Source of the DNA: Leifsonia psychrotolerans
GTDB lineage: Bacteria > Actinomycetota > Actinomycetes > Actinomycetales > Microbacteriaceae
Length of the DNA: 64,000 nucleotides
Direction of reading: 5' to 3'
NCBI RefSeq assembly: GCF_013410665.1
Contig: NZ_JACCFM010000001.1
Coordinates: 1,860,001-1,924,000 of the forward strand
Each line of letters opens with the position of its first letter. Positions within the stretch are counted from its first letter, which is position 1. This document shows positions 35,630 through 43,686 of this stretch, in pieces. Below the pieces are notes generated by a model. It saw only the letters and a program-made list of their open reading frames with translations, was not told the origin of the DNA and searched no databases. The position numbers were made by a program, and so were the translations under genes.

Positions 35630-36478
35630 TCAGCTCTTGACGGCTCCGGCGCCCAGGCCGCTGACGACTTGACGCTGGAAAACAATGGCGATGATGACGG
35701 GGGGAAGCGCGGCGATCAGACCACCGGCGGCCACAAGACCGAAGTCGGTCGTGTACTTTCCGGCGAATTCCGAGATCGCGATCGGAAGCGTCTTCGACGC
35801 ATCCGAGGACGTGAAGATGAGTGCATACATGAACTCGTCCCAGGCGAGGAGGAATGCGAACATGATGGCGGCGAAAATCCCAGGCTTGGCGGACGGCAGG
35901 ATGATCCGGAAGAGGGCGCCCAACCGTGACGTCCCGTCGATCCGTGCAGCCTCCTCCAGTTCGACCGGAATCGTGGCGAAGTAATTGCTCAAAATCCACA
36001 GTGTGAATGGGATCACGAGCGAGCAATCGACGATGATCAGTCCGACCCGGGTGTCGAGCAGGCTGGCGGAGCTGAGAATCAAATACATCGGGATCAGCAA
36101 GGCGATCTGCGGAAGCATGTACGTCGCGAGGAAGATCATCAGTGTCGTCCGACGGAATTTGAAGGTCAATCGTGCAAAGGCGTAGGCGCCGAGAATTCCG
36201 ACAACCATCGAGATTGCGACGGTGGCGGTGCCGACCACAAGCGAGTTGACGAACGCTGCCCGGAACGATTGCCCGACGGTACTGTTCGGGTTGAAGAGGA
36301 TGTCGCTATAGCGGTCGAGGAAAAGCGTCGAGGGAAGCCACCGCATCGGCCGTGTCACCAGATCGCTCTGTGGCGAGATGCTGACCAGCAGCATCCAGAG
36401 CACCGGAGCAAGGCAGCCGATTCCGACGACGATTGCGGCGACATGAGTCAGGATCGAGATCCGGGTTGCGCGTTTCAC
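35630..36478 (-). CDS. Sugar ABC transporter permease, MalG type
   Basis: The 282-residue permease has six predicted helices and the EAA loop EEAARIDGTSRLGALFRI followed by LPSAKPG that docks the ATPase. It belongs to the carbohydrate uptake transporter 1 family. The start overlaps the stop of the upstream permease gene by four bases. The operon encodes no ATPase, so a shared MsiK-type ATPase from elsewhere is needed, as usual in actinobacteria. Confidence 0.9.
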   Translation of the reverse strand: MKRATRISILTHVAAIVVGIGCLAPVLWMLLVSISPQSDLVTRPMRWLPSTLFLDRYSDILFNPNSTVGQSFRAAFVNSLVVGTATVAISMVVGILGAYAFARLTFKFRRTTLMIFLATYMLPQIALLIPMYLILSSASLLDTRVGLIIVDCSLVIPFTLWILSNYFATIPVELEEAARIDGTSRLGALFRIILPSAKPGIFAAIMFAFLLAWDEFMYALIFTSSDASKTLPIAISEFAGKYTTDFGLVAAGGLIAALPPVIIAIVFQRQVVSGLGAGAVKS

Positions 36479-37410
36479 AGGAGACTCATTTCTGATCGAC
36501 GGAGCATGCGCAGATAGATGGCTGACAGGGCGAGGATGGCCAGAACAATGATGACCGAAATCGCGGACCCCAGACCGTAGTTCTGCTCAGAGAAGGCCGT
36601 GACATAGGTGAAGTAGGAAATCGTCTGAGTTCCGTTGGCGGGACCACCCCGGGTCATTGCATAGATGATGTCAAAGACTTTGAACGCTTCAACAGTTCGC
36701 AGCACCAGCACCAGTGCGATCGATGGAACGAGAAGAGGAAGAGTGACGGAGAAGAACGTGCGGAACCATCCGGCGCGGTCCATTCGCGAAGCCTCATAGA
36801 GTTCGTTCGGGATAGCGGTCAGGCCGGCGAGAAGGAAAAAGGCCACGAGAGGGGTCGTCTTCCACGCATCGGCCACGATCACGAGGTTGAGCGCGGTGAA
36901 GGGGTCAGCCAGCCACACCTGATACGAGTCGATGATCCCCAGCTGGCTGAGCACAGCGTTCAAGGCCCCATATTGCGAGTTGTAGATGCCCTTCCAGAGC
37001 GCCGCGTTGACGATGGTGGGGATGGCCCACGGCAGAACGACGAGCGCTCGAAACAGCCACCGCATGCGGAGCTTGGCGTTGAGTAGCCAGGCGACGGCGA
37101 GGCCGAAGATGAGCTCGAGCCCGGTCGAGACGATCGTGAAATAGGTGGTTCGTCCCATGGCCGACCAAAACCCACCGTCGGTCAGAGCCTGCACATAGTT
37201 GGCGAGGCCGACGAAGGGAGTTTCGATCGCAACGGCCGACTGCACCTCGAAGAGAGAGATGAAGACAGTGCGAAGAAGCGGGTAGAGGATCACCCCGAAG
37301 ACGGCCAGTGCGGCCGGGACGAGCAGCCAAAAGGCGAGGCGCCCTTGCCGTTCTCCTCGGCGGCGCACCGCGGGCTTCGTCTTCGACGTGACCGTTGCGA
37401 TCGAAACCAC
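36475..37410 (-). CDS. Sugar ABC transporter permease, MalF type
   Basis: The 311-residue permease has a cytosolic basic start, six helices and the EAA loop NELYEASRMDRAGWFRTFFSV. It pairs with the MalG-type permease. The GTG at 37408-37410 has GGAGG six bases upstream, inside the end of the binding-protein gene, whose stop lies one base before this GTG. Confidence 0.9.
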   Translation of the reverse strand: MVSIATVTSKTKPAVRRRGERQGRLAFWLLVPAALAVFGVILYPLLRTVFISLFEVQSAVAIETPFVGLANYVQALTDGGFWSAMGRTTYFTIVSTGLELIFGLAVAWLLNAKLRMRWLFRALVVLPWAIPTIVNAALWKGIYNSQYGALNAVLSQLGIIDSYQVWLADPFTALNLVIVADAWKTTPLVAFFLLAGLTAIPNELYEASRMDRAGWFRTFFSVTLPLLVPSIALVLVLRTVEAFKVFDIIYAMTRGGPANGTQTISYFTYVTAFSEQNYGLGSAISVIIVLAILALSAIYLRMLRRSEMSLL

Positions 37411-37411
37411 G

Positions 37412-38710
37412 TTAGCCCTCCAACAGTTTGTTGGCCTGCGCGACGGCGTCGTCCATGGCCTGCTGCGGCGTCTTGTTTCCGAGGAGTGCGTTCTGAACTT
37501 CAACCTGGATGATCTGCGATGCCGAGGAGTAGTTCGGAACGGCCGGACGCAGAATTGATGCCGCAAACGCTGTGTCGGCGATCCCAAGGACCTTCGGGTT
37601 CGTTGCGATGATCTCCGGCAGTGTGTACGAGTTCTTCCAGTTGGGCATCGCGCTCTTCACGAACTGGTTCTGGGATGCCTCGCTCGTGGCGAACTCGATG
37701 AACTTCCAGGCCGCATCCTTGTTCTTGGAATTTGCGGCGATAGAAAGTGCCATCGAGCCGTTCACACCGGGGCGATCGCCTGACGGTCCGGCCGGCGTCG
37801 TCATGACGCCCATTGTGTTGACAACGTTCGAGATCGACGGGTCATCGAGGTCGCGCATCGTCGATTCCCAGTTGAGACCGAATGCGGTTTCACCCTGGGC
37901 CAGTGTTTTTGATACATCGTCTTCGAGGAAGGTCGTCGAGCCGGGGTTCGACAAGCCCTCGTCAAGCGAGGCCTTCATGAAGGTGAGCGCGTCGACGCCT
38001 GCCTTCTCATTGATCACGAGTTTGCCGCTGGAATCGGTGAATTCTCCGCCGTATGCACCGAGCAACTGGGCATAGTCGCAGATGAGAGCCTCAGCCTGAG
38101 CCCAGCTCCACGCGATCGGGTATTCCGAGAGCCCCGCGCTCTTGATTTTGCGGGCGACGCCCAGCACACCGTCCCAGGTCTGCAAATCTGCGTCGGTCGC
38201 TCCGACCTTGGACATCATGTCTGTGTTGTAGAAAAACAGCTTGGTGGACGGCCCCATCGGAACGCCGTAGTACTTGTCCTGGTACTTGGCCGTGGGAAGA
38301 ACACCGCCGAGCATCTGCTCTTCCCATTCCTTCGGGAACTTGTCGGTGACATCGGCGATGATGCCCTTCGACGCGAACTCTGCGGGCCAGATGACGTCGA
38401 TCATGACGGCGTCGTACGTCCCTGACGGCGCGGCGGTCACGATTTTGTCGTGCAACGACTCGTAGGAGACGAACGTCGGCTTAACCGTGATGCCCGAGTT
38501 CTCCTTCTCAAACTGGTCGATGATCGACGCGAAGTCGTCTTCGGTCAATCCCGCCTGCTTCATCAGAAGCACGTTGACCGTGCCGGTACCGTCGCCGGCC
38601 GCGCCGCCATTTGATGTGGCGCCCGTGACGCTGCAACCGGAAAGGACAAGTGCCGAAGCGGCAACAATGCCGCCAAGCAGAGTCATCTTTCGTAGTGAAT
38701 CGTGTTTCAT
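37412..38710 (-). CDS. Sugar ABC transporter lipoprotein binding protein
   Basis: The 432-residue protein is a family 1 extracellular solute-binding protein with a lipoprotein signal: basic start, hydrophobic core, and lipobox LSGC with Cys26 as the lipidated residue. It then shows the alternating domain pattern of maltose-type binding proteins (YYGVPMGPSTKLFFYN, NWESTMRDL, GSMALSIAANSKNKDAAWKFIEF). It delivers sugar to the MalF/MalG pair. ATG 38710 was chosen over upstream codons because GGAGG precedes it and the signal peptide begins there. The sugar is probably an amino sugar from the operon context. Confidence 0.91.
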   Translation of the reverse strand: MKHDSLRKMTLLGGIVAASALVLSGCSVTGATSNGGAAGDGTGTVNVLLMKQAGLTEDDFASIIDQFEKENSGITVKPTFVSYESLHDKIVTAAPSGTYDAVMIDVIWPAEFASKGIIADVTDKFPKEWEEQMLGGVLPTAKYQDKYYGVPMGPSTKLFFYNTDMMSKVGATDADLQTWDGVLGVARKIKSAGLSEYPIAWSWAQAEALICDYAQLLGAYGGEFTDSSGKLVINEKAGVDALTFMKASLDEGLSNPGSTTFLEDDVSKTLAQGETAFGLNWESTMRDLDDPSISNVVNTMGVMTTPAGPSGDRPGVNGSMALSIAANSKNKDAAWKFIEFATSEASQNQFVKSAMPNWKNSYTLPEIIATNPKVLGIADTAFAASILRPAVPNYSSASQIIQVEVQNALLGNKTPQQAMDDAVAQANKLLEG

Positions 38711-38723
38711 TTCAGCCTCCTGA

Positions 38724-39632
38724 CTATCGTGTAAAGCTCTGTGAATGCAGGAGTCGACCAAGGGTGATCGCTCCGGCGACCGGCGCAGTCCTGAGGACTT
38801 CGACGGACAATGAGGGGGCCACGGCCTGGACGTGGCGGCGGATGCTGTGCTCGAGCATCGGCTGGTTGGTGACGACGCCCCCGGCCGCGATCACCGCTGT
38901 CGCGACCGCTCCGCGATCAAGGACCGTCTGTACGGCGGCGGCCAGCTCAGCAGCACCACGGTCAATGACGTCGACGGCGTCATGAGATCCCGCATCCGCC
39001 GCCTCGAAGACCACCGGAGCAAGACTCGCCCAGGACTGCATCGTGGCCCGGCGGGTGAACTCATACGAGAGCGCGGGAATGCTCGTGACGCCCAACTGGG
39101 CTTGGAAGAGTTCGCCAAGAACGTCGGTTTTTTCACCCCGGTCGAACCGGCGCAGGATGGCAACGACACTTTCCCTGGCCAGCGCCGGCGCGCTTCCCGG
39201 GTCAGACAACATCCAACCGTGTCCGCCCACCGACACGACGCCACCGAACTCGTCTCGCCCGATTGCGATGGAACCCGTTCCCGCGATCAGCGCAATCGCC
39301 TGCGATTCCCCCGCTGCCGGGCCAAGCAGCTCGGCATCGTTATAGACAGCGAGTGATCCGCTGAAAACTTCACGAAGAACGTCGGTGAAATCAGAAATCT
39401 GCTGGGGTGAGTCACAGCCGTGCGCACCGACAACGAGCGATGTGGCCGACTGGTCACTGAGATAGGACTCGAAAAGCGCAATCAGAGCGACAGCACTCAA
39501 CGGGTGAATCAATGTGTGGTCGTACTGCCAGGAGAGAGTCGCAACGACGAAGTCCGCGATGATTGTTTCTTCCGCCTCATCGACCACCCTGACGTGCGTT
39601 TTGGTGCCACCGATGTCGATTCCGACGATCAT
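38724..39632 (-). CDS. BadF/BcrA-family sugar kinase, GlcNAc-kinase-like
   Basis: The 302-residue protein starts with the phosphate-1 motif MIVGIDIGGTKTHVRVVDE and has the second ATP motif LIAGTGSIAIG near 113 and the adenosine motif AAGGVVTNQPM near 257. It belongs to the acetate/sugar kinase, hsp70-like fold group and is closest to bacterial N-acetylglucosamine kinases. It would phosphorylate the amino sugar taken up by the adjoining ABC transporter. It is the first gene of the ABC operon, transcribed towards the left. Confidence 0.84.
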   Translation of the reverse strand: MIVGIDIGGTKTHVRVVDEAEETIIADFVVATLSWQYDHTLIHPLSAVALIALFESYLSDQSATSLVVGAHGCDSPQQISDFTDVLREVFSGSLAVYNDAELLGPAAGESQAIALIAGTGSIAIGRDEFGGVVSVGGHGWMLSDPGSAPALARESVVAILRRFDRGEKTDVLGELFQAQLGVTSIPALSYEFTRRATMQSWASLAPVVFEAADAGSHDAVDVIDRGAAELAAAVQTVLDRGAVATAVIAAGGVVTNQPMLEHSIRRHVQAVAPSLSVEVLRTAPVAGAITLGRLLHSQSFTR

Positions 39633-39709
39633 CCGAACCCGCTTCTTTGCGCTTCTTGATTGTTCAGACGGAATCGAGCCGATTCTCGCCTACTTCTTAT
39701 TGATCACAA

Positions 39710-39725
39710 TGAAAAGAAGTTTTCA
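39710..39725. promoter_or_regulatory. Inverted repeat, candidate ROK operator
   Basis: TGAAAAGAAGTTTTCA has perfect six-base arms around GAAG. It lies in the AT-rich 177-base gap between the ROK regulator and the kinase gene of the ABC operon. Adjacent TTGTGA and CTTCTT/AAGAAG pairs (39693-39719) may belong to the promoter. No gene is otherwise visible in the gap. Confidence 0.5.
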
Positions 39726-39809
39726 TGAGTTTAGCGACCAGCTTTGCCCGTCGTCAACCGGGAGGGAGTTCGTCGGTGATTTCTCTCGTCGGAGATTCCG
39801 GAAGAGCGC

Positions 39810-41075
39810 CTAGTTCGCGAAGTAGGTGAAATGGCTGACGCTGCGGATGGCCATTTCGGCGGTGCCCAGCAACACCGCATCTTCCCGGAGCGCCGCGGTG
39901 CGAATCGTCGGAACTCGAAAGATGCGCCCGTCCAGACGTGCTTCGAGAGCCGGGATGATGAAGTCCGCGTGCTCGTCCAAGCCCTCGCCGAGCACGATGT
40001 ACTCCGGGTCGAGCACACTGCAAATCGCTGCGACCGCTCGCGCCACGTAGTCCAGTACCTCCTCGGACATCGCCGCAGCGATTGAGTTTCCGGCACGAGC
40101 ACGGCTGAGAATTTCGGAGACCGTCACACTCTCGGTAGCGGCCAAATCAAGTCCGCGACGCCGAGCCTCGGCGGTCAGCGCTTCAACGCCGAGTCGGGTC
40201 TCCAGATCGCCGCCGCGGGGATAGGTCTGGGTGAGCGAGGACTCACCCAACAGCAGATAACCCACCTCTCCGGCGGCTGACCGACTCCCCCGGTATAAGG
40301 CGCCGTTGGTGACCACGCCGGCGCCAAGCCCGCGGGCAAGAAGCAGCACGGCGAAATGCGGGGTGATGCGGCCCACGCCATGGTGGAGCTCGCCGACGGC
40401 CAACGCGTTCGCGTCATTCTCAACAAAGATGGGGATTTCGAAGTCGGTGTCGATGAGGTCCGATCCGGTCAAGCCGGTCCACTCACCATCGTCGGCGGTT
40501 CCCGACATTCGACCATCCGGATGCACGGTGTACGGCACAGCAATCCCGACTGCCAAGCAGGGAGTGCCGCGTTTCGTGGCGAGCGTCACGAGGGAGCGGA
40601 TGAGATGTCGCATCTGTCGCGTCGGCTCACTAATCTCGCCATCGGCCATGGTCTCCCCCGCCAATCCCTGGGCGGGAGCGAGTTTCACGTCGACGCGGAT
40701 TCGCTCAATGATCTGGCCGTCGAAATCGACGAGCGCCCCGATAAAGCCGCCGGGTTCGACCTTGACCGCCACAATCACACGGTAGGCGCCGGTATAGCGC
40801 AGCACGATCGAGGGGCGCCCTCCCGTGGACGGTGCCACCCCATCTTGCATGACGTATCGATCAGCGATGAGCGCGGCCGTCAAGCGATTGACCGTTGCCG
40901 AACTCAAACCCGTCTGCGCAACCAAAGCCTGCCTCGACATCGGTCCCGATGCCCGGAGCACTTCAAGGATGCTGGTCTGATTTACCAGAGACAACGTACT
41001 TGTCGTCGGCGCGGCCAGACGTGCCTCTCGACCTGAGAAGAGGCCGGACTCAGGCAAATCACGATGTGAGCTCAC
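39810..41075 (-). CDS. ROK-family transcriptional repressor
   Basis: The 421-residue protein (GTG start) has an N-terminal winged helix (ILEVLRASGPMSRQALVAQ to LSSATVNRL) and a ROK sugar-binding domain. It retains FVENDANALAVGE (Asn-Asp sugar contacts) and the glycine-rich GYLLLGE region but lacks the usual CxCGxxGCxE zinc motif of ROK proteins. It is likely the local repressor of the ABC operon that follows. The missing zinc cysteines set it apart from NagC-type members. Confidence 0.83.
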   Translation of the reverse strand: MSSHRDLPESGLFSGREARLAAPTTSTLSLVNQTSILEVLRASGPMSRQALVAQTGLSSATVNRLTAALIADRYVMQDGVAPSTGGRPSIVLRYTGAYRVIVAVKVEPGGFIGALVDFDGQIIERIRVDVKLAPAQGLAGETMADGEISEPTRQMRHLIRSLVTLATKRGTPCLAVGIAVPYTVHPDGRMSGTADDGEWTGLTGSDLIDTDFEIPIFVENDANALAVGELHHGVGRITPHFAVLLLARGLGAGVVTNGALYRGSRSAAGEVGYLLLGESSLTQTYPRGGDLETRLGVEALTAEARRRGLDLAATESVTVSEILSRARAGNSIAAAMSEEVLDYVARAVAAICSVLDPEYIVLGEGLDEHADFIIPALEARLDGRIFRVPTIRTAALREDAVLLGTAEMAIRSVSHFTYFAN

Positions 41076-41140
41076 GTCGAAACTTTAGTATCCATTCGAA
41101 CAGAAGCGGGGAATGGACACAGGTATTCGCGGGGATCGAC

Positions 41141-41701
41141 TCAGGCGTTCTGCACCGGAATCACCGAACTCGACGGCGGGTACTCGAACAGCTCCTCCAG
41201 TCCAAACTTCAACTCGGCCAGCCACGCCGCGTATCCCTGCGCGTTGAGATGCAGACGGTCGGTCGTGAAAACTGACTTAAGCTCACCGTCTGGCTCTGCC
41301 AAGACCGGCCACAGATCTAGATAACGGGCCCGCGTCGTGGGGGCGAATTGCCACAGGTGCCGATTAATCGATTGAATCGGCAGCACGAACTCGCGTTCCC
41401 GGGGAAACACCGAATGAATCAGGATGCGAACGGTGGGAAGCTGTTTGCGTAACGTCACCAAGATCGTTTCGATGTTGCGTACGACGTATTCATCGGACCG
41501 TCGCCAGCCCAGATCATTCGTGCCGATTGCCAGCACCACAGCAGACGGTTGAAGTTCGACAACGTTGTCAAGCCTGGCGAGCACGCCGTCGGTGGTCTCT
41601 CCGCCCACGCCGAGGTTGATCACGTCGTAGTCGGGAAGCCATTCCTCCCAGCGCCCACCGGCGACAAGCCCGTCGCCAATGAAAACGATCGATTCAGACA
41701 T
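41141..41701 (-). CDS. SGNH/GDSL-family protein lacking the catalytic serine
   Basis: The 186-residue protein has the SGNH fold blocks: FIGDGL (block I), GVGGETTDG (block II), AIGTNDLGW (block III) and DRLHLNAQGY (block V with the Asp/His pair). Block I reads Gly-Asp-Gly, so the nucleophile Ser is replaced by Gly at residue 11 (codon GGG), which needs more than one base change from AGC or TCG. It is likely not a normal esterase; it could be a binding protein or a non-catalytic paralogue. ATG 41701 has GGAGG six bases upstream. Confidence 0.8.
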   Translation of the reverse strand: MSESIVFIGDGLVAGGRWEEWLPDYDVINLGVGGETTDGVLARLDNVVELQPSAVVLAIGTNDLGWRRSDEYVVRNIETILVTLRKQLPTVRILIHSVFPREREFVLPIQSINRHLWQFAPTTRARYLDLWPVLAEPDGELKSVFTTDRLHLNAQGYAAWLAELKFGLEELFEYPPSSSVIPVQNA

Positions 41702-41762
41702 GGTTTCCTCCACTCTCAATCATGCATCCGCGGGCCGCATGCTGGCTAGAGTGCCACTCGGT

Positions 41763-42647
41763 TTAGGTTCCGCTTGACGTTGCGGCGAGCCATGAATCAA
41801 GCTCGCTCGGGGTGTCCGTGATGATTCCATCGATACCGAGCTGCCGCACCTCGGCCCAGGTCTCCTGCGTGTTGAGGGTGTAGCAAATCACCCCGAACCC
41901 CGCCTCGTGAAGCAGATTCACTGCCCCGGGTGCCGCCGCTACCGAGCGGGCCGTCGTCGCCACTCCGATCACGCCGAAACGCTTGGCCATCGGCACCGGA
42001 TCGGCTGAGAGTTCACGCACGAGCATGATGCGCGGATACGTCGGGGCGACAGCCTGCAGGTTCAGCAGGGTCTCGATGCTGAAGCTCTGCAGCACAACAC
42101 GCGAACGCAGATCATGTCGTTCGATGGCGTCGATGACGCCGCGCAGCTGGTCGGGGCTCCAGCCGAATTTCAGTTCGACCAGCGCCTTCTTGTGCGAGGT
42201 GCGGAGGGTTGCGAAGAACTCCTCCAGGGTGGGAATGCGCGTGCCCGCGTAGACGCTGCCGTACCAAGAACCTGCATCCAACGTCGCGATCTGGGCAGCC
42301 GTGTGCTCGGCTACGCGGCCGCGGCCGTTTGTGGTTCTCTTCAGGTCGACATCGTGAAAGAGAACCGGCACCCCGTCACTCGTGAGTTGCACGTCGGTTT
42401 CGACAAAGTCCATCTCCGAGGCCATGGCCAGCTCGAAGGCCGGCATGGTGTTCTCGGGTGCCGCGGCACGATCGCCGCGGTGGCCGGCAATGAACGCCCC
42501 CTCGCCCGGGGTGCGCAGTGCCCCGAAAACGTCGGTGGCCGACACACTTCCGGGAACAGAACTGACGATGAGCAGAGGCACCAGCACCGCGACGGCGGTC
42601 ACAGCGCCAATCAGCGGCGCCAGCCGCTTCGATACCCGAACGCGCAT
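41763..42647 (-). CDS. Glycerophosphodiester phosphodiesterase
   Basis: The 294-residue GDPD-family enzyme has an N-terminal signal or anchor helix (about residues 12-32), then GHRGDRAAAPENT (His and Arg of the active site), FVETDVQLTSDGVPV with the metal Glu and Asp, and FHDVDLKRTT (second His). It hydrolyses deacylated phospholipids to glycerol phosphate and alcohol, probably outside the membrane. ATG 42647, with GGGAG upstream, was chosen over an upstream GTG. Confidence 0.9.
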   Translation of the reverse strand: MRVRVSKRLAPLIGAVTAVAVLVPLLIVSSVPGSVSATDVFGALRTPGEGAFIAGHRGDRAAAPENTMPAFELAMASEMDFVETDVQLTSDGVPVLFHDVDLKRTTNGRGRVAEHTAAQIATLDAGSWYGSVYAGTRIPTLEEFFATLRTSHKKALVELKFGWSPDQLRGVIDAIERHDLRSRVVLQSFSIETLLNLQAVAPTYPRIMLVRELSADPVPMAKRFGVIGVATTARSVAAAPGAVNLLHEAGFGVICYTLNTQETWAEVRQLGIDGIITDTPSELDSWLAATSSGT

Positions 42648-42750
42648 CGTAGCTCCCAACCCGCCCGCGTCGATGCGGGAACGTGCAGCTACCCTACCGG
42701 AACCGTTACCTTTCTGTTACATATTTATGCCAGGCGTGCGCAACGCCGAA

Positions 42751-42793
42751 CGGGTGGCGGACCCTTCGGAGAATTCCGAGGTTCCGCCACCCG
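42751..42793. terminator. Terminator of the deoxyribose/ALDH operon
   Basis: CGGGTGGCGGA (42751-42761) pairs with TCCGCCACCCG (42783-42793), with an inner CGGA/TCCG helix in the loop. It lies about 30 bases after the last gene of the operon (minus strand). No strong U-tract follows. Confidence 0.6.
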
Positions 42794-42822
42794 ATCAGTG
42801 ATTGCTGGTGGCGATCCGAGAC

Positions 42823-43686
42823 TTAGATCAGGCCCTTGGTGTGCCAGACGGTCTTGGTCTCGGTGAACGCGAGGATGCGGTCGAGAGCCGGCGTTGCGGC
42901 ATCCGCACCATTTTCGGGTGGCAGCACACGCTTGAGCGTCTCGGCTGCTGCAATCTGCAGATCGACCCAGTCGAGGGCGCCGGCACCGAGCAGGTCGAGT
43001 GCATTGACATCGGCATGGCCAGCCAGCCAGGGGGCGATTTCGGCGGGCGAACCCGTCAAGATGTTGACGACTCCGCCAGGCACATCGCTCGTGGCGAGTA
43101 CCTCGCTCAGGCTGATCGCCGAGAGCGGGTGCGCCTGGTTTGCAATCACGACGACGGTGTTTCCGGCAACCAAAGCTGGAGCGATGGCGCTCACGATCCC
43201 GAGCAGCGAGCCGCCGGACTGCGGCGCGACGATGGCGACGACGCCCGTGGGCTCCGGCACCGAAATATTGAAGAACGGGCCCGAAACCGGGTTGGCGTTG
43301 CCGGCTGCCTGCACATATTTGTCGGCCCAGCCGGCGTACCAGACCCAACGGTCAATAGCCTCGTCGACCTGAGCGGATGCCGCTTGGGCACTCACCCCTT
43401 CCGACTGGACGATCTCGTCGACGAACTGAGCACGACGCCCTTCGAGCAGCTCGGCGATGCGGTACAGCACCTGGCCGCGGTTGTACGGCGTCGCACCGCT
43501 CCAGCCGCCGACGGCGCCGCGCGCGACGACGACGGCGTCGCGGGCATCTTTACGGGAAGCCTGGGCTGCATTGGCGAGGAACTCACCGGTGTGGGAGAGG
43601 ATTTCGTAGACCCGGCCCGACTCGCTGCGCGGAAACTTTCCGCCGATGTAGAGCTTGTAGGTCTTGGGAACGGCGAGGCGGGTCAC
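42823..43686 (-). CDS. Truncated aldehyde dehydrogenase-like protein, catalytic residues absent
   Basis: The 287-residue protein aligns with the N-terminal NAD-binding part of aldehyde dehydrogenases (YIGGKFPRSESGRVYE, VVAIVAPQSGGSLLG, ALVAGNTVVVIANQAHPLS, GGVVNILTG). It then stops at NALDLLGAG before the ELGGK and the catalytic Cys region, so neither the Glu nor the Cys is present. It lies directly after a full ALDH gene; its GTG overlaps that stop by four bases. The pair deoC, ALDH, short ALDH is, to my recollection, found in other actinobacteria. It may be a regulatory or structural partner. Confidence 0.82.
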   Translation of the reverse strand: MTRLAVPKTYKLYIGGKFPRSESGRVYEILSHTGEFLANAAQASRKDARDAVVVARGAVGGWSGATPYNRGQVLYRIAELLEGRRAQFVDEIVQSEGVSAQAASAQVDEAIDRWVWYAGWADKYVQAAGNANPVSGPFFNISVPEPTGVVAIVAPQSGGSLLGIVSAIAPALVAGNTVVVIANQAHPLSAISLSEVLATSDVPGGVVNILTGSPAEIAPWLAGHADVNALDLLGAGALDWVDLQIAAAETLKRVLPPENGADAATPALDRILAFTETKTVWHTKGLI

